A stretch of DNA of 64,000 nt from Patella vulgata (GCF_932274485.2 NC_065879.2:64997459-65061458), one strand, 5' to 3'. Numbered from the stretch's first letter, positions 24,262 through 36,872 are shown. Program-made: numbers and translations. The notes: a model not told the origin generated them from the letters alone.

Positions 24262-24396
24262 GCTCTGTCGGGGTAGGTGTTTGGTTAACCATAGATGGTA
24301 TGAATTAAAATATAATGAAAGTGAAACCACATGTAAGATCAACCATGTTTATTCACTCTTTAGTCTCTAAGTCCAAAGATTACATAATGGGAGAAA
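24262..24396 (+). repeat. Dispersed repeat F, copy 1
   Basis: Shares TTTGGTTA.CCAT, AAACCACATGT.AGATCA, TTATTCACTCT and TTACATAATGGGAGA with bases about 38250-38370. It is a two-copy dispersed repeat of unknown nature; no ends or coding potential are seen. Confidence 0.6.
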
Positions 24397-25055
24397 ACGT
24401 TTGTTGATTTATTAGGATACAAATAAGGATAATTAACAATATTAATTCAAGTAAATTCCTTATTCTTTTGACGTGGGAACTCTACCATAAGTTCTAAGGA
24501 ACCAAATTTTAATATTTGGCTTTTTAAATGTCCATATAATTTTCATTAGTAAGATCTATTTGTCATAAATAATTTCAAGGTCAGATATGTTCGAACAATA
24601 CCTTGGTCATTTGAAAGTTGACTATTGTGGTACATAATACATAAGTCAGGAATGACTTAATTGCAATGTGATTGTTTCATCTTTATGAATACTAAACCAG
24701 AATAAAACTGAATTGCATAAAATATATTCTCTCGATTTTAATTGAATTGTCTTTGCTGGCACAATGCCATGACAAATATAATCGTAAATTTGCTTAAAAT
24801 ATGGTGAAGTTTCTTCTTTGATACGCAATTTATTCGCATCTATAGAAAGATTATAACTTCTGATGATTTTCCGTACTAATTCCTAAAAGTTATTCAAGAA
24901 TTTGCGGTTTGGCAAAATTATTTTGAATAATATTCTTCTAGTTATGAATAATATGCCGTGGAAGAATGCACAATTCGATAGGAACTTTTATTTCCTCATC
25001 TTCGGATACCACTATTAGTAGAGGGTTATCAACTAATCTAGGTTCAGAGACTAGT
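24397..25055. other. No gene recognised
   Basis: AT-rich spacer; nothing recognised. Confidence 0.5.
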
Positions 25056-25335
25056 TATAGTGTGTCAGGTTGATCTCGGCCTCGTCTCTGTATGTTATTA
25101 AGTCACGAGTTATCCTACATTTGCATATCAAAGTTAGTGCTCTGTGTAAATGTTATGTAGAAATCGTGAAGGACAAATGAGATACGGCAGAGGGGACGGT
25201 CAAATGTAGACACGTCAAAAAACAGCATTTCCCAATAAAACATTTGTCATTTGACATATTATATTTTACATTGAACTTTGGCCTTAGAGGTATTATGACT
25301 TTGTACATTTTACATTATAATCAACGGAAAAGAGC
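25056..25335. mobile_element. Family A right arm, broken copy
   Basis: Matches the right arm of copies 1 and 2 (CCTACATTTGCATATCAAA, AAATCGTGAAGGACAAATGAG, GGCCTTAGAGGTATTATGAC). It breaks off at GAGCATTTA, where family B begins. No left arm is present nearby. Confidence 0.7.
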
Positions 25336-25806
25336 ATTTAAAGTCTTCGACATTGAAAACACGAATTATTTGTCAATTTAAATCAACATTGATGTTGTGA
25401 TTTTACCGGGAAAAGATGGACTTCTGATATTCAATATTTACGACAAAATAAACATTTCACCATTGGTACACGAATCGTGTACCATAATGCGTTTCGGCGC
25501 CATTTGTAACAAGGCCTCTAAGAACGAGGCTAGACATATTCCACAACATATTCTTATCTGGAGAGCATGCGCAATAAATACTATCAGCGTATTCTTATCT
25601 GGAATAACTAGGCGCTAGAGACAGCCATTCGATTGAGACTTCTGGCATATTTCGCCGAACATAACTGATTTGAAATTAAGGTAAAAACGGAAACGATTAA
25701 ATGTAAATCAGTTAATACACATTGCTATTAAATTATTATATGTGTTGCGATCCATTTGTGTCAATCAATTTCTAGGTACCAAATATTAGCGATTTAGCAC
25801 CTTAGA
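25336..25806 (+). mobile_element. Family B element, second copy
   Basis: About 470 bp matching 14466-14953 in reverse and 59090-59620 directly: GACATTGAAAACACGAATTA, CATTGGTACACGAATCGTGT, TTCGGCGCCATTTGTAAC and CAAATATTAGCGATTTAGC. The sequence TGGTACACGAATCGTGTACCA inside forms a near-perfect palindrome. It sits between two pieces of family A arm, but those pieces overlap in content, so this is not a simple insertion. Confidence 0.7.
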
Positions 25807-25948
25807 GGTGCTTTGGGCCCTTAGAGGTATTTTGACTTGATCATTACCGGTTTTAGGACTTTGAACTTTTTAAACATATTCAATGGAAAATACATTTCGA
25901 GGGCATTTAATATTGGCAGCGATACCCTTCCATACTTGGGCGGTAGAC
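25807..25948. mobile_element. Family A right arm terminus, second piece
   Basis: TTAGAGGTATTTTGACTTGA through ATTGGCAGCGATACCCTTCC and CATA: the last 130 bases of a family A right arm. The TTAGAGGTATT word was already present upstream at about 25286, so two A copies or a duplication are involved. Confidence 0.7.
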
Positions 25949-26449
25949 GATGAAGAAATATTGGGCTTTATAACCGGATGTATAGCCCATGCTTTTGTAA
26001 CTGGTCGCCTACTTACAGGATTAATTTCGTCAGTAGAAAATCGTCCTCTAAAGGACTTCAAGAAAATAATCGACTAAGACTAATTTGGTACCTTTCTTAT
26101 ATCCTATTTTTAATGTATAATAATGATATAACTTAACCAATAGCTTTTTTAAGGGCTTAGTACATGATTCACAATTAGACTGGAATAACCGGACTGTTGC
26201 AGAATGGTCGACATATGTATCGAATTCAACACCCTTCAGCAGATACCGAAAGCTGGTTATGTTGATTAAAATCCAAATAATGCTAACTCAGTTACACTAT
26301 TATCTTTTACAAGCCTTAGGCAGTCGCTTACAATAATAATCTAATAACCTTTCTTATCCATTAATCACTTGAGTTAAATATGAACCGATTTCTATTCTTG
26401 ATGCATCACACTGTATAACGTGAATCTACCATCACCTGATAACAGGTGG
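25949..26449. other. No gene recognised
   Basis: A 64-codon frame crosses the A terminus and this spacer and is probably chance. Nothing else is recognised. Confidence 0.45.
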
Positions 26450-27735
26450 CTGAATTAGAAGTTTATTTTATTCGTTAAATGTAATTTCTTATTCATCCGT
26501 CCAATGACACCCAGCTCTTTTATTTGATATCTGAGGTTACAATCTAAAGATGATAAAGTCTTTTGATCTAATATAATGTCAATTCCAACTAAGTCCTTGG
26601 CAGTTTATACGTCAACTTCCAAAATATGACCTTGAATACTTCAAAACGAAATAAAATACGAACAAACTAAACAATTCCCTTTGCCCATACGCAACTAGGG
26701 ATTTGTTTAACTTATTTGGAGGAACATTATAAAGATAAGGCAACGAATGAATAACTGACGATAAAATAAGTGACCTTGATGCGCCACTATCAAAAATAAT
26801 TAATGCAGGTTTTCTATCTTATAAATTACATTGACAATAGTTGCGTTTATCCAACTTAATAACAACTGGTTTTGAACTAGTTTCAGGGAACTCACAAGGA
26901 GCAGATTCACAAGTAGCAGATTCACAAGTATCCTTATTCAAAAATCCTGACCAGAATTGTCAGATTCTATAGGGTGTCTATTTTGCATGCAGGATAAGTC
27001 GCGTTCCCGTTGAAAAGTGTTGCGCCAAGTGTGATTTGGTTTCTGGCGAAAATCACAAAAAAACTTCCTTATTTAATAAGGTGAAGAAGGAGTATGAAAA
27101 GAACCACCACGTCGTCGATATTTTTTTCCCGAAAAGGAACCGGTAATTTGGCGGTAATTATATATAACCTGGATTCGGATCACGACGTTTATATGTATCG
27201 GGTATATTTATGTGGTCATTAGATGATTTGAAACTGGAGGAATTATTAATTTCTAAAGATTGCTACAGTATGTGAAGAAGTTACCTCTTTCGGTTTTGAA
27301 ACGTCGAAAAATCATCGAATCTTTTGCGGTATTCTACCGCTACTTGACATTGTTCTGGGGATATCGAAATATATTAAGGTCTGGTTTGCTGATCCCTGAA
27401 TCCCAAATGATTGCATAACTGTTGCAGATTTTCTAGGTTTTTATCAGCAGAAATTTACATTTATTATAAGTGGTATTCTGATAAGCTTGAGGCAAGGAAA
27501 ATGAGGAATTGGTTTCAGAAAATCTATTTATGAACGTAGATCTTGTACATTACTCGAGCTGAATTTGTTTGTGTCTTACACATAATTGTGCTATTTCTTG
27601 AACATTCGTTGGTTCTGTATCGTTATCATTGGCCTCTAAATTATCAATTAAAAATATGCGGAGGCTGTATGTCTGGATAGAGTTGTGCCTTCGAATATAT
27701 CTAATGGATTACGTGTAGCCATGATTGTGAAACAA
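26450..27735 (-). mobile_element. Fossil of a retrovirus-like (LTR-type) element, gag and protease part
   Basis: On the minus strand the segment resembles the front half of an LTR retroelement. There is a possible gag start near 27722 (MATRNPLDIFEG), a short Cys/His-rich patch near 26990, and an aspartic protease signature (LIIFDSGASRSLI) near 26800. It is heavily broken, with many breaks, and no LTRs were recognised, so it looks old. The family is uncertain: Ty3/gypsy-like is my best guess. Confidence 0.5.
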
Positions 27736-29251
27736 GAACTAGATATTAAAAAAGGATTATTAACGTTACAGAAAAACAAATCATGTGTGATATGATCCGA
27801 ATAACGTGAACAAAATTAATACCTTAATTAAATTTTGAATGAAAAATTCTAGTCAATCATATGCTAAATTATATTAATTATGAAACATCATTACTGCAAA
27901 ATTAAGAAGTGTTTAGGTAATAATCAAAATATTAAATATAATATTTTGCAAAACATAGGTCTTTACACTATTGCTAGAATAAATGAAAAAAAAAACCAAC
28001 AGATCCAACAAAATTTGAAAATTTCCCATACACACACTTTCAAAATCGTATAAAAATAGCTAATTCAGAGTAGCTCAATTTTAAAATGAAAACACTGTCT
28101 TAATTATCAACAATTGCAGTCTAATAGGCTAGGCCTTATTTATTTGTAGTTAGATCTCAGATTCTGATAGTCAGTTAAGTAGTTCTTCAGCAAACCAAAA
28201 AACACAAAAAAATATCACAAGGTTTTCAAAAAGAGTACAGGTTATGATTCTTGTCCACAGAGTCTCCTGGTCGTATATCTGTTGTAGAAAAATCACTGGA
28301 ACTCTTGCAAATCTGTAGCAATTCGTTGTTGTGGAACACTATTATTAACACTCAAAAACAGGCAATACTAACAAGTTCAAGGCCTTTAATTTCCAAAGTT
28401 ACGCATTGAGTCTACTATTGATAAAATTCACTATCATTTAGACAAAATGATATCAAATTCAATTTCTTAGAGTAACATTTTCAATTGACAAGTAGAAAAC
28501 AATCTACTTGTCGCCGGCGACAACTAGAATAATGTTTATAAAATTCAGACTAAAAATATCTGTCTTGGACATTATCCATTCAAATAAAATTGCGAGAGGG
28601 GGTAACTTTCATTTTTAATCAAATAAGACGGTATTTAAAGTTACAATTTCATATTTTCTAAGAAAGTCAAAACATAATAATTTCTATGTCTTTTGCTCAA
28701 TAGGTTGTCAACTCACTATTATTATACGATCATAGGTTATCTTTCTCACACTTAAACTTCTTCACACCGGAAATAATAACACGATTACCTCCCATGTTTT
28801 CCTATTCCCCACCATGGAATAGCTATCTTCAAACATTTGAAGTTGAAAATGATATTTTTGCCAATTTCTCAACAGGCAATAGTGAATTATAGGATTATTA
28901 TTTAACAAGGTAGGACTGTTTATAGATACCATCTATTTTAGGGCTTTATTTTAATACATTTTAAAAATATAACTTCAAAATATGAAATTGTAACTTTAAT
29001 GGCACGCGACATAGAAGTGTGTATGTCTCCATTGTAACGAATTTCTCCTCGATTAACAAGACTAAAACTTATATGGTCATTATTAGTTCCTTCTATAGTC
29101 TGGAAAAGGTGTCTTTGCATTAAAATAGTAACACTACTAATTCTGTGAAAGCCGTAATGTCATTGGCTGTTCGTTTGTAATTATCCAATCATAAGTCATT
29201 ATTACATAACTCTATGGTAACGATTTGATTCTTCAGCCATATTGACAAATC
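27736..29251. other. No gene; one hairpin
   Basis: AT-rich. At 28490-28514 GACAAGTAG and CTACTTGTC form a 9-bp stem with a 7-base loop. The same hairpin motif lies at 38102-38131 beside the presumed right end of the hAT element, so this may be a related end. Nothing coding is recognised. Confidence 0.4.
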
Positions 29252-29259
29252 AATGCCAC

Positions 29260-31090
29260 CATGGGCGCAGATCCCGGTGGGACACCAGGACGCGTCCCCA
29301 CCAATATTTTTAGTGGTGGGGCCATGATATACTGTGTCCCCACCACTTATTTCCGATGTTTTGCTTACTGTTTGTTTTTTGAAATTGAAATCATTCCAGA
29401 GCTTTTATTGACATTTCAGAAAGTGTAGAGTTGGTCCTAGGCACTTGAGGCCAGGGTCCTTGTAGTTGTACAGCAGCACCCGGTGACCGATTTTTATTTA
29501 ACAGGGAATAAGTGATAATTCATATTATAACAGTAAATAATTAAAATATTCCATGGGGATTATAATAATATGTATATCATGTAGGTGTGCATATCTGATA
29601 TGCTGGGTATTAAAGGGTTAAGGAATAACTGAGATTTTGTTTTTATCTGGTATACTGGATTATAAATCACATAACTAAAGGATTTAGTTAGTATATCAGG
29701 GGAACCCTTCATTGCTAGATTAGGCAATTAAATCTAAAATTCAAAACTCGAACCCTCTATTTTTTTGAGGACAGTAAGCTGAGCCAAGTATCGTGTACTT
29801 ATTATTACAAGTAAGTGAAAAATTTTTGCTGTTTTGAAGATGGTGTAGAAATATAGGAAATTTATCGGAAAAGACATTTTTTAAAACCGGTCATGGGCCA
29901 TCCAGAAAGAAGACAAAGGGAAAAGAAACGGGCAGAGTGGATATATGTGTACTGTTCTTTAGTTTTGAATATATTAAACACTTTATTGAATGTTTTTTCG
30001 ATTAAAAAATTGCTCCCTGAACTATTTTGTTATTGGTAAAAACTCCTCAGAATCGCTGAGAATGCATATTTAGACACCATTTTGTAAAAAAAATTGTAAA
30101 GCTGTAATAATGTATCGGCTTCTTTCAAGGCACACGCTACAAGTGATTGCCTCTTTTTCACCACTGTCACATTCAAAATAGATAATATAATACAACTGGG
30201 ACATTCAAAATAGATAATATAATACAACTGGTACTATGTGAATCATTAAAATAGCTATGGGAACAATATAAACAGTTAGATTTAACTTTAAAAAAGCGAA
30301 AAGTTATTATTTCAATGTGGTCGCCATTTTTGAATTTCAACGTGAGAAAATTCGCCTTTGCCATCAGATTTTTAATCACCAATGAATAATACAGTAAAAT
30401 GTGACATTTATTTCAATTGGGATTGAATATTGACATGTTTAGCTGTGTGTGTGGCTTGTTTTAGTTTATATAAATTAAAGGATTTGTAGGCCTGTACATT
30501 TGTCACATTTTGCTTAAAGACTTTACGTAAATATTTCTAGTTCTTTTAGTGTACATGAGAGAATAAATCATGAACGGTGACTTGAAGATTTGTCTTTAGA
30601 TTAGATTTCGTATCATATGCTGCCTCGGGGATTAGAATTGTTTGCCAGAAAATGATGCTGAAAATACCCACAGACCGTCTAGTTTTCATTAACCAATAGT
30701 AGCCCGCGCATGGACTATGAACACCACTAATTTTTGGCGATCTGCGCCCCTCTAGACTTTTAGTAGCCCGCGCATGGCATTTTGCTCAAAGACTTTACGT
30801 AGTCTTCGAACACTACTGGGAATGGAGGCGGAGCTGGAATCTCAGTAGTGTAAATATATATTTCTAGTTTCTTTAGTGTACATGAGAGAATAAATCGTGA
30901 ACTGTGGCTTGAAGATTTGTCTTCAGATTAGATTTCGTATCATATGCTGCCTCGGGATTAGAATTGTTTGCCAGAAAATGATGCTGAAAATACCCACAGA
31001 GTGCGTTTTAGAGCCTCCAGTTTTCATTAACCAATAGTATCCCGCGCATGGACTATGAACACCACTAATTTTTGGCGATCTGCGCCCCTG
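29260..31090. mobile_element. Non-autonomous hAT-type element with 8-bp target duplication
   Basis: The left end CATGGGCGCAGATC and the right end GATCTGCGCCCCTG are inverted copies (CA.GGGCGCAGATC). The octamer AATGCCAC lies directly outside both (29252-29259 and 31091-31098). Eight-base duplications and CA-GGG ends are typical of the hAT superfamily (known); the assignment is inferred. The 1831-bp interior encodes no recognisable protein. Its right third is duplicated in tandem. Confidence 0.75.
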
Positions 31091-31144
31091 AATGCCACAC
31101 TAGACTTTTAGTAGCCCGCGCATGGACTATCAACACCACTAAAT
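30508..31144 (+). repeat. Imperfect tandem duplication at the right end of the hAT element
   Basis: Bases about 30508-30777 recur at 30778-31108: AAAGACTTTACGTA, GTACATGAGAGAATAAATC, CATATGCTGCCTCGGG and GATCTGCGCCCCT. The second copy has about 55 extra bases near 30803 and 16 near 31000. The word AGTAGCCCGCGCATGGACTA and variants occur four times (30697, 30762, 31036, 31109). Copy 1 of the terminus lacks the AATGCCAC flank; only the outer one has it. Confidence 0.75.
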
Positions 31145-31145
31145 T

Positions 31146-33031
31146 GATGCAACCACCAAGCATAACAAATTCATTGAAGGGTGTGACTCTATAAGAATCG
31201 ATACTGTACGTGCACATGTGTCTAGTGCATTTCACAAGTTTAGCACCACTACCATGTTCAATGTCAAGAAACCTGCAACTGATCAGCGTATAATCAAAGC
31301 CATAATAAATTTGTTATTGAGACGGTTATTTGCCACTGCATTTTACCTTGCAAAAAATGAAAAACCATACACTGACTTTGAGTATTTGAATTAACTACAA
31401 AACAACAACTTTGGTACTTCTACAGACAAAGACTTAGATGTGAGAAAACATTATAAAAATGATAAACAGGCAAACACATTTATACACTACATTGCAAAAG
31501 TAGACAGAGATTCCATAATAGAACTTATAAATAATTCTGAGTTCATATCTGTTGCCCTTGATGGCTCAACCGACTGTGCTAATCTTGAAGAAGAACTCTT
31601 TTTCGTGTCCTGCCTTGATGCAGATTTTGAACCCCACATCAAATTTTTAATGTGTAACTTAGATCAAGATGACATTGCCTTTCTCTTAACTATCCATTGA
31701 GCCAATCACCGATAGTCCATTGGCCAATAACGCTATTTACCGAGATTTCGCCTAATAGTTTGGATGCAGCTATGGCGGGTGTGGCGCCAGGCAGGGTAAG
31801 CTTACTCTTCCGGACACCTGTTACCACTGTTTGTCGTGTATTTTTTACACGATGAACAGTCCATATGCTGATTACACTATTTCGCCTATACCGCTTTTTT
31901 AGGACATCGAATTTTGTCTAATGGTTTGGATTGTTCGTACTTGGGTTTTATTTTATTGGAGCTAGCATTAAAGGATGCTGTGAAAGATATCCCTCTTCTA
32001 TCTGAGACACGTGAATAATTAAATGCTATTCACAATTTCTATGAAAACAGTAAAGATTCTTGCCCATCCATGTGCTAAAGGTACAAGATGGGTTGCACAT
32101 CAGGAAAGAGCCTTAGCTGCCATAGATCGAAATTATACTACTAATGTTGCTCAACTTCAAGAATGTCATTTAGATAAATCACAACGGCAGGAAACTAGAT
32201 CCAAGGCAGCAGGGCTTCAAGATAAACTCTTGGATGTGAACATTGTAATATTCATGAGGCCTTTGTTGGCTGTTATAAGCAGTGTTAGCTGTCTTCTACA
32301 ATCTAATGATTTAAGTATAAATGAATTTAAATGTGATGAAAATCATTTCATTTCAAGAAGAACAAATTCATAATCAGATTTTCAGGGATGTTCAATTAAA
32401 AGAAAAAAAGGCCAGGTAACAGAAATGTGAATCAAAACCCCAATGTACATGTAACAGTTCTAAATCAAAGTGAGAAACTATTAGAAAATGTAAAGCAGAC
32501 AATTTCTGACAGATTTGGTCCATTAGATAATGGTAGTTTAGGTGATGACATAACATCATGTTTTCAATCTCTGTAATTTTCCTGACTCTGAATATGATGA
32601 GATACAATCCTACGGAAAAGATGAAATTCAGAGGCTTGGTGACCATTTCTCCGCACTTTTTAACTTTTAAGGGATGTGATCCCTCTAAAATTGAGGATGA
32701 GCGTATTACTCTTTGGGAATATGTAATGAAAATGATAACAATGCTAGATCAATCAAAACCTTTTGGCATAACATTCTTAGAAGAAAAGACCAGTCTCCTG
32801 AACTACGGAATATCCTTTCTCTTATTAAAATTTTATTAACACTTGTCTTTTCTACAGCATTTGTAGAACGAGGCTTCAGCCTTATGAAAAAAGTCAAATC
32901 TGATTGGAGGGCTAGGTTGAATGAAAGTTCTTTGAATGATCTCATGTGTTTATCTCTTTCTGACACCACAGTAACCTCCTTTCAGCCAACTCCAGCCATG
33001 AAACTATGGTGGAAGACTTGTGGGTGCATAT
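31146..33031 (+). pseudogene. Decayed hAT transposase gene (ZNF862-like type)
   Basis: The frame from 31146 to 31700 is open but for one TAA at 31392. It gives DATTKHNKFIEGCDSI, FNVKKPATDQRIIKAIINLL and SEFISVALDGSTDCANLEEE; the last is the first acidic region of hAT enzymes. Bases about 31690-31945 look foreign. The match resumes with ELALKDAVKDIPLLSE (31955), then KGTRWVAHQERALAA (32080), a key hAT motif, and SRQ-type linker sequence. It ends with the dimerisation domain (LVFSTAFVERGFSLMKKVKS, 32840-32895) and LNDLMCLSL. Several frame changes separate these parts. The C-terminus is cut at 33031 by element E. Similar proteins in animals are both transposons and domesticated genes; the breaks argue for a dead transposon. 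Confidence 0.8.
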
Positions 33032-33705
33032 GGGTCATTCCATATCAACTGATGCAAGGTTTTTACCCGGCCCCTCCGGATTTTTCCAATTTTTTTATAT
33101 TTTGTTATGGATCCTTTGAGATGACCATATGCCAAATTACAGGCCTATCGAACAATTTTTCGCGAAGTTATGGCGCCCAGATAAGTTCTATGTCGGAAAA
33201 TTGAGTCACATCCAACCGCAAATTGGCTAAGTTCAAGCAACGAATTAGGTAGGTTCAAAAGCCAATATACTTATTTTAACTTGCTTTTCTAATAGAACTC
33301 TGGCCAAATTTTCCGAATCTGACATTATTTTTGGTCTACGCCTAAACTCTGGGTCTCTAACTTGTACTGAATTTGGTATAAAAACGACTGAAAATCGAAA
33401 CTTTGTGACGCGTTCACAGCCAAACTACGAGTGCGGCTAATGTCATCTCTGGATAATCTGGAGCTCTTGGACAGGTCTTATGGCCAAACAAAAAAATTAG
33501 GTTCTCCGGCCCTGGGTTCGCAGAAATTTTTGCACCTGAAAATTGAAAATATCGAAAATTTCACATTTTCACGCTCATATTTCGAAATGTGGGATAACAT
33601 GGATTTCGACGAAAATCGCATGGTAGCAAGAACCATCCGGGGTCATGTTTATGTGAAAGTATGAACTTTTATATTTTTCTCCTTCATACATATTTTTGAC
33701 AACAA
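33032..33705. repeat. Left terminal inverted repeat of element E
   Basis: Matches the right arm in reverse from GGGTCATTCC to about CATATTTTTGACAA. About 115 bases (33130-33245, around TATCGAACAATTTTTCGCG) have no counterpart on the right. A 77-codon frame (33431-33664) is open here and in the mirror arm. Confidence 0.85.
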
Positions 33706-33855
33706 AAATACATAAAATAACTTGATTTCACGATTTCTGTTTTGGAGCGAGGTGTACGTTTGATGCATGTTTTCTCACTCAATGAGGCAGAAATGAGATA
33801 TTCCGGCCTCAACTAAGCTGTCGTTCCCAGTATTCTTCCAGAAAGTGTCGCCAAA

Positions 33856-36800
33856 ATGGTGTTAAAAGTGCCAATCTGTGGTGACACTGCGCGTGTCACG
33901 CCGCGGACAGCAGCAAGGTCCACACTTCCACCACGGGGGAAATTTAGCACCGAAAATTGTACGACTTCGTAGACGTCAGAAATTCCGAAAATCTCATGTG
34001 GAAGAATCGCGGGGTTATGAAGAGGTCATTGGGCTCCAAATTTCTGATCATAAGTTCATAGGCGCTCGTATCAATATAAACATTGAAAAGTGATCGAAAA
34101 AAAGAGATGGCAGAATCTTGCTCAATCGGAGTACAACTTAGTGAAACATGTCACGGATATCTATCTCGGTCTCACGGATTAGCTGCAGCCGCTGCTCTCT
34201 CAGTAGACAAGGGACTTATCGAATGGAGATCGGGTGCGGATTTATCCAATGAAGGTGAACCAATTTGCAACCATCACGTCAGTTTCTACCTCGCGAAGTA
34301 CGACAGCATGCAGAAGGTGTGCATATATCCCGGAAAACGTCACAAAAGAATCGTCAAAAGTAAGTTAATGCAATATAATTCTTTGACGATGGCCCTCAAC
34401 TTTCAGCAATCAGCTGATGAACATGCAGCAGGGCCCGAAATTCGTTTGGGAAGTTATTTCACTATTGTCAATAGTTTCAGGTGTTTCATTTACTTGGTTA
34501 ATTGTAGTCAACAGGTCGTCGATCGTTCATTTCTTCATATTTCTTGGGGGAATGGACATTCCCCCTTATTTGGCGTTGCAGGGTCCGTACGCAATTTCGC
34601 ACTCATTTTATGTTTCAGAGGCGCTGAGAAGCATCGACGTCGCATTGGCGACGAGGTTAAAACTGAAGCCCGATCAGAAGCTGTGCGTAAACTGCATGAA
34701 GCGGGTCGCAGCCGGAGAGTTTTCGTCCTCCTCCAGTGACGACAATGTCGACGGAGCCGTTGTAAGTTTTACTCAACCGGAGACCCCGGTAGCGCGGGAA
34801 GAGTTGAAGAGGACACTGTCCACACTAGGAATTTCGCCGTTCCAGACGCATGGCTTACCCCAAACGTCGGCCACTACATAGGCCAAACAGAAAGCAGACC
34901 AAATCAGGGATATCGCTACGGAGCACCTATCAAAAGTCATACATGTTGATCCGCAGACGCTCAAGGAATGTGATTCTTGTCAGGAATATTTTTCTTTCAT
35001 CGAATTACTGAAAGTAAAATGCCAACAAAGTACTCGCCAAGAACAAATGAGGATCCTGACGCTCCTACCAGACGGATGGACGATATTGAAAGAACTATGA
35101 AAGAGTTTGGCGTTTCTAAACGGCTTGTCGAACAAGCCCGTGAATTGCGAAAGAGCGGAGGTATTCTAGCCGACCCACCAACAAAGCGGGGACATCCACT
35201 GCCCGTTCAGGTTAGGATAGCCGTTCGTGAGTTCTACGAGTCGGGGGAATTCAGTAGAACCTCCCCCGGTAAAAAGGATTGCGTGTTTGTCAAAATCAAC
35301 GGAAAGAAGACTCAGAAGCAGAAAGTACTTTTACTGGCTAATTTGGTTGAGATGTATGTTTCATTCAAGATCAAACACCAAACCATGAAGATCGGAATCA
35401 GTAAATTTTGTGAGTTGAGGCCGAAATGGTGCTTGACCGTGGATAGTCCGGGGTCAAAATCGGTCTGCGTTTGCGAAATTCATCAGAATGTCAAATTAAT
35501 ACTGGCAGCACTACCTACGAACGTGGACTACAAGGTACTCTTGGCGAAGCTTGTGTGCAGTGTAGAGAATCGACAATGTATGCTAAGATTCTGTAGGAAG
35601 TGTCCATGAAAGTCTGCTGTGGAAAAATTCATGAAGGAATTACTGGACGACGAAGACGTCGATATGGATGATGAGATGCATTTCAAACAATGGATGGAAC
35701 CATCCGGTAAAACTGAGCTCGTGAACGTGAACTTGCGGGCGGAAGATTATATCCAAAAAGCGTGCGATCTTCTGGACGATCTTCGAGCGCATCAGTTCAT
35801 AGCAAATACGCAAGCTGCTTACTTGCAAGAACTGAAACCAAACTTGGGTGCAGACGAATGTATCGTTTTGTCGGATTTTGCTGAAAACTATAGTTTCGTG
35901 GTACAGGATTCAGTGCAGGGTTTTTACTGGATGAACACGCAGGCCACACTACATCCTTTCGTGGTATACACTAAGAACGGATCAGATGTGCAGTGTGATA
36001 GCTTCTTTGTGGTATCAGATAACTTGACACATGGCACTAATGCGGTGCATACCTTCATCAAATATTTGACTGAAACGGAGCATCCGGACCTGAAGCACAT
36101 CATCTACTTCTCTGATGGAGCTTCATCCCAGTATAAAAATTACAAAAACCTATACAATTTACTTCACCACGAAAATAATTTCGATGTCACCGCCGAGTGG
36201 CATTTCTTCGCCACGTCACATGGAAAGAGCCGTTGTGACGGTATCGGCGGGACTGTGAAGAGACTCGTTGCCAGGGGTAGCTTGCAAGCTACCCTGGAAG
36301 GCCACATAGAAAATCCGCAGAGGATGTACGAATGGGCACAAGAAAACATCGATGGTATCACATTCTTTCACGTTACGACGGCGAGCATCACCGGACATAC
36401 GGAATTGCTGAAATTAGAGGAGCGGTATGAGCAGTTGGGAACTATTCCTGGTACGCGGTCTCATCACTGTTTCCGAGTTGAAGAAGAGAAACTTGTAATG
36501 TACCGAGTATCCAGTGATTGTAAACAGCCTGAGAAGCGGGGGAAACCAGCGGGACGACGTTCCAAGAAGGCTCTGGATGTGGCCAGTCTTGCCCTTGGAA
36601 AATATGTGGCATGTCTCTACGATGATTGGTGCTCGATTGGGGTGATTACTGAGAATTCGGTTGAAAATAAAGACTTGATGGTCAAGTTATTAAAGCATGT
36701 AAGCGACTTCCAATTCACATGGCCTCTTCGAGACGATTCATGTTACATCCCGTATCAAGACGTGGTTTGCACTGTTAGGGCCTGGGTAGGTCGCAAAGAC

Positions 36801-36872
36801 ACTTACACTCTCTCGAAGCGCGACTACGAAAAGATAGTCGAGGAACTGGAATATGATGTATCATTTGATTGA
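33856..36872 (+). pseudogene. Element E transposase-like gene (RNase H-like DD(D/E) candidate), nearly readable
   Basis: A likely start is MVLKVPICGDTARVTPRTAA at 33856 with an ICG Cys pair, followed by an unresolved frame change. Bases 34083-34359 encode a His/Cys segment (PICNHHVSFYLAKY, KVCIYPGKRHKR). A 259-base intron (34360-34618) follows. Exon 2 gives PDQKLCVNCMKRVAAGEF, then ECDSCQEYFSFIELLKVKCQ. A helix-turn-helix-like stretch follows (MKEFGVSKRLVEQARELRKS). Then FSKTSP-type GKKDCVFV, KFCELRPKWCL, VCVCEIHQNVKL and MLRFCRKCP. From 35619 come SDFAENYSFVVQD (Asp about 35874) and IIYFSDGASSQYKN (Asp about 36114). AEWHFFATSHGKSRCDGIGG offers Glu or Asp as the third acid. The C-terminus (36595-36870) looks like a small beta-barrel. 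Defects: TAG at 34879, TGA at 35607 and a one-base shift near 35080. I recall similar unnamed proteins in cnidarians and arthropods. Confidence 0.75.
34360..34618 (+). other. Intron of the element E gene
   Basis: A GTAAGT donor at 34360 and TTTCAG acceptor ending 34618. Splicing joins phase 1 to phase 1 and gives HKRIVK-K-ALRSIDVAL, which continues the protein family sensibly. The inside carries no similarity. Confidence 0.7.

Noticed and set aside
34083-34739. A single 218-codon unspliced protein in element E
   Set aside because: The second part of this frame loses family similarity at the GTAAGT donor, and the similarity resumes in another frame after the TTTCAG acceptor, so an intron is the better explanation.
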